Assembly: GCA_002402125.1 (NCBI GenBank)
Contig: NVVG01000159.1
Span: 1-6,618 of the forward strand
From: Moraxellaceae bacterium
GTDB taxonomy: Bacteria > Pseudomonadota > Gammaproteobacteria > Pseudomonadales > Ketobacteraceae
Length of the DNA stretch: 6,618 nucleotides
Reading direction: 5' to 3'
Within the stretch, counting starts at the first letter, position 1. Each line of letters begins with the position of its first letter. Under the pieces are notes generated by a model. It made no database searches. It had not been told where the DNA came from and worked only from the letters and a program-made list of their open reading frames with translations. The translations under genes and the position numbers were made by a program. Positions 6,449 to 6,618 of the stretch are shown piece after piece.

Positions 6449-6494
6449 GGGTTAATGTTCCAGCATATGTACATCATTCGGGTTATTGTTCCAG
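6449..6494. repeat. Pair of 15-bp direct repeats, 31 bp apart
   Basis: gggttaatgttccag (6449-6463) and gggttattgttccag (6480-6494) match at 14 of 15 bases with start-to-start spacing of 31. They lie between the GC-rich palindrome and ccmG. They could be iterons for a regulator or part of an inserted repeat element. Confidence 0.55.
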
Positions 6495-6564
6495 AAATCG
6501 CCGTACCCAATACATTTGCTAAGCTCATGGGGTGGGCTCTGAATATATCCCTATAGGCTTGAAT

Positions 6565-6583
6565 GCGGCGGAGCCTGCCCCGC
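6565..6583. repeat. GC-rich REP-like imperfect palindrome
   Basis: The 19 bases gcggcggagcctgccccgc can fold into a six-pair GC stem with one bulged base and a six-base loop, the shape typical of REP elements. The surrounding 50-60 bases are far more GC-rich than the neighbouring DNA, and the hexamer cgcgag repeats next to it (6582-6587 and 6592-6597). REP identity is inferred; copy number in the genome cannot be seen here. Confidence 0.35.
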
Positions 6584-6618
6584 GAGCAAACGCGAGTGCT
6601 TTGGGTATCCTTGCCGCA

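Larger units (their letters stand above)
6395..6618. other. Upstream region of ccmG without recognisable ccmF, carrying repeats
   Basis: In the usual order ccmF ends directly before ccmG, but none of the three minus frames here reads like the CcmF C-terminus. One minus frame is open from the window edge for 75 codons to a TGA at 6391-6393 and overlaps the alternative ccmG ATG at 6394. Its product (ending GRIVLYKYCEFSVREFR) is not membrane-like or familiar. Another reads ALAFARGAGSAAFKPIGIYS and stops at 6525-6527. A candidate -10 TATAAG (complement of 6424-6429) could start a ccmG transcript near 6417, but no matching -35 is seen. The region looks like interspersed repeat or intergenic DNA. 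Confidence 0.55.

Noticed and set aside
6298..6522. Plus-strand 74-codon frame across the ccmG start
   Set aside because: It is antisense to the ccmG signal anchor, with no ribosome binding site or recognisable domain.
6391..6618. 75-codon minus frame considered as the CcmF C-terminus
   Set aside because: The residues are not hydrophobic or similar to CcmF ends and include many Arg and Cys; the TGA/ATG overlap with the longer ccmG frame may be chance.

Overview
The window reads as chromosomal DNA of a gammaproteobacterium, most likely a marine-type lineage near the Cellvibrionales/Pseudomonadales/Oceanospirillales. The evidence is a gammaproteobacterial-type short-lid Zn-free adenylate kinase, a System I cytochrome c maturation cluster in the order ccmG-ccmH-ccmI, a YbaK-like/HDOD fusion protein, and an AlgP/histone-H1-like Lys/Ala-rich protein. 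Taxon assignment below class is an inference. All six recognised coding regions lie on the minus strand, so transcription runs from high to low coordinates. Composition leans AT-rich, except for a GC-rich patch at the far right edge.

Layout, in transcription order from the right: 6395-6618 holds no recognisable gene. It contains a near-perfect direct repeat and a GC-rich REP-like palindrome, where the end of ccmF would normally be expected. Next comes ccmG (thioredoxin-like heme-lyase reductase), then ccmH (CcmL-type RCxxC apocytochrome reductase), then ccmI (TPR chaperone). These three overlap by one or two bases at each junction, a translationally coupled operon. Their products cooperate in the periplasm to keep the CxxCH heme-binding cysteines of apocytochrome c reduced and to hand them to CcmF for heme attachment. 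A 293-bp spacer (3746-4038) follows. It contains a degenerate 13-bp tandem repeat array that begins inside the 3' end of ccmI, a perfect 14-bp palindrome, and a dyad just upstream of the next gene. That gene encodes a 475-residue YbaK-like/HDOD protein with a degenerate HD motif, probably a signalling or regulatory protein. After a 256-bp spacer comes adk, which ends six bases before an unusually long perfect inverted repeat (31-bp arms) containing an intrinsic terminator.

The left part, 803-1338, is a gene-free, AT-rich region with A/T-tracts phased at about one helical turn, predicted to be curved DNA. It lies upstream of an H1-like gene that starts at 802 and runs off the left edge, still inside its AKKAPAKKAAA-type repeats. 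This gene is open at the edge and has no visible stop.

The genes themselves are mostly ordinary housekeeping. The more interesting material is between them: the phased A-tracts, the giant terminator palindrome, the 13-bp tandem array, and the repeat-bearing region where ccmF is missing. I do not see a convincing new multi-gene system in this window.
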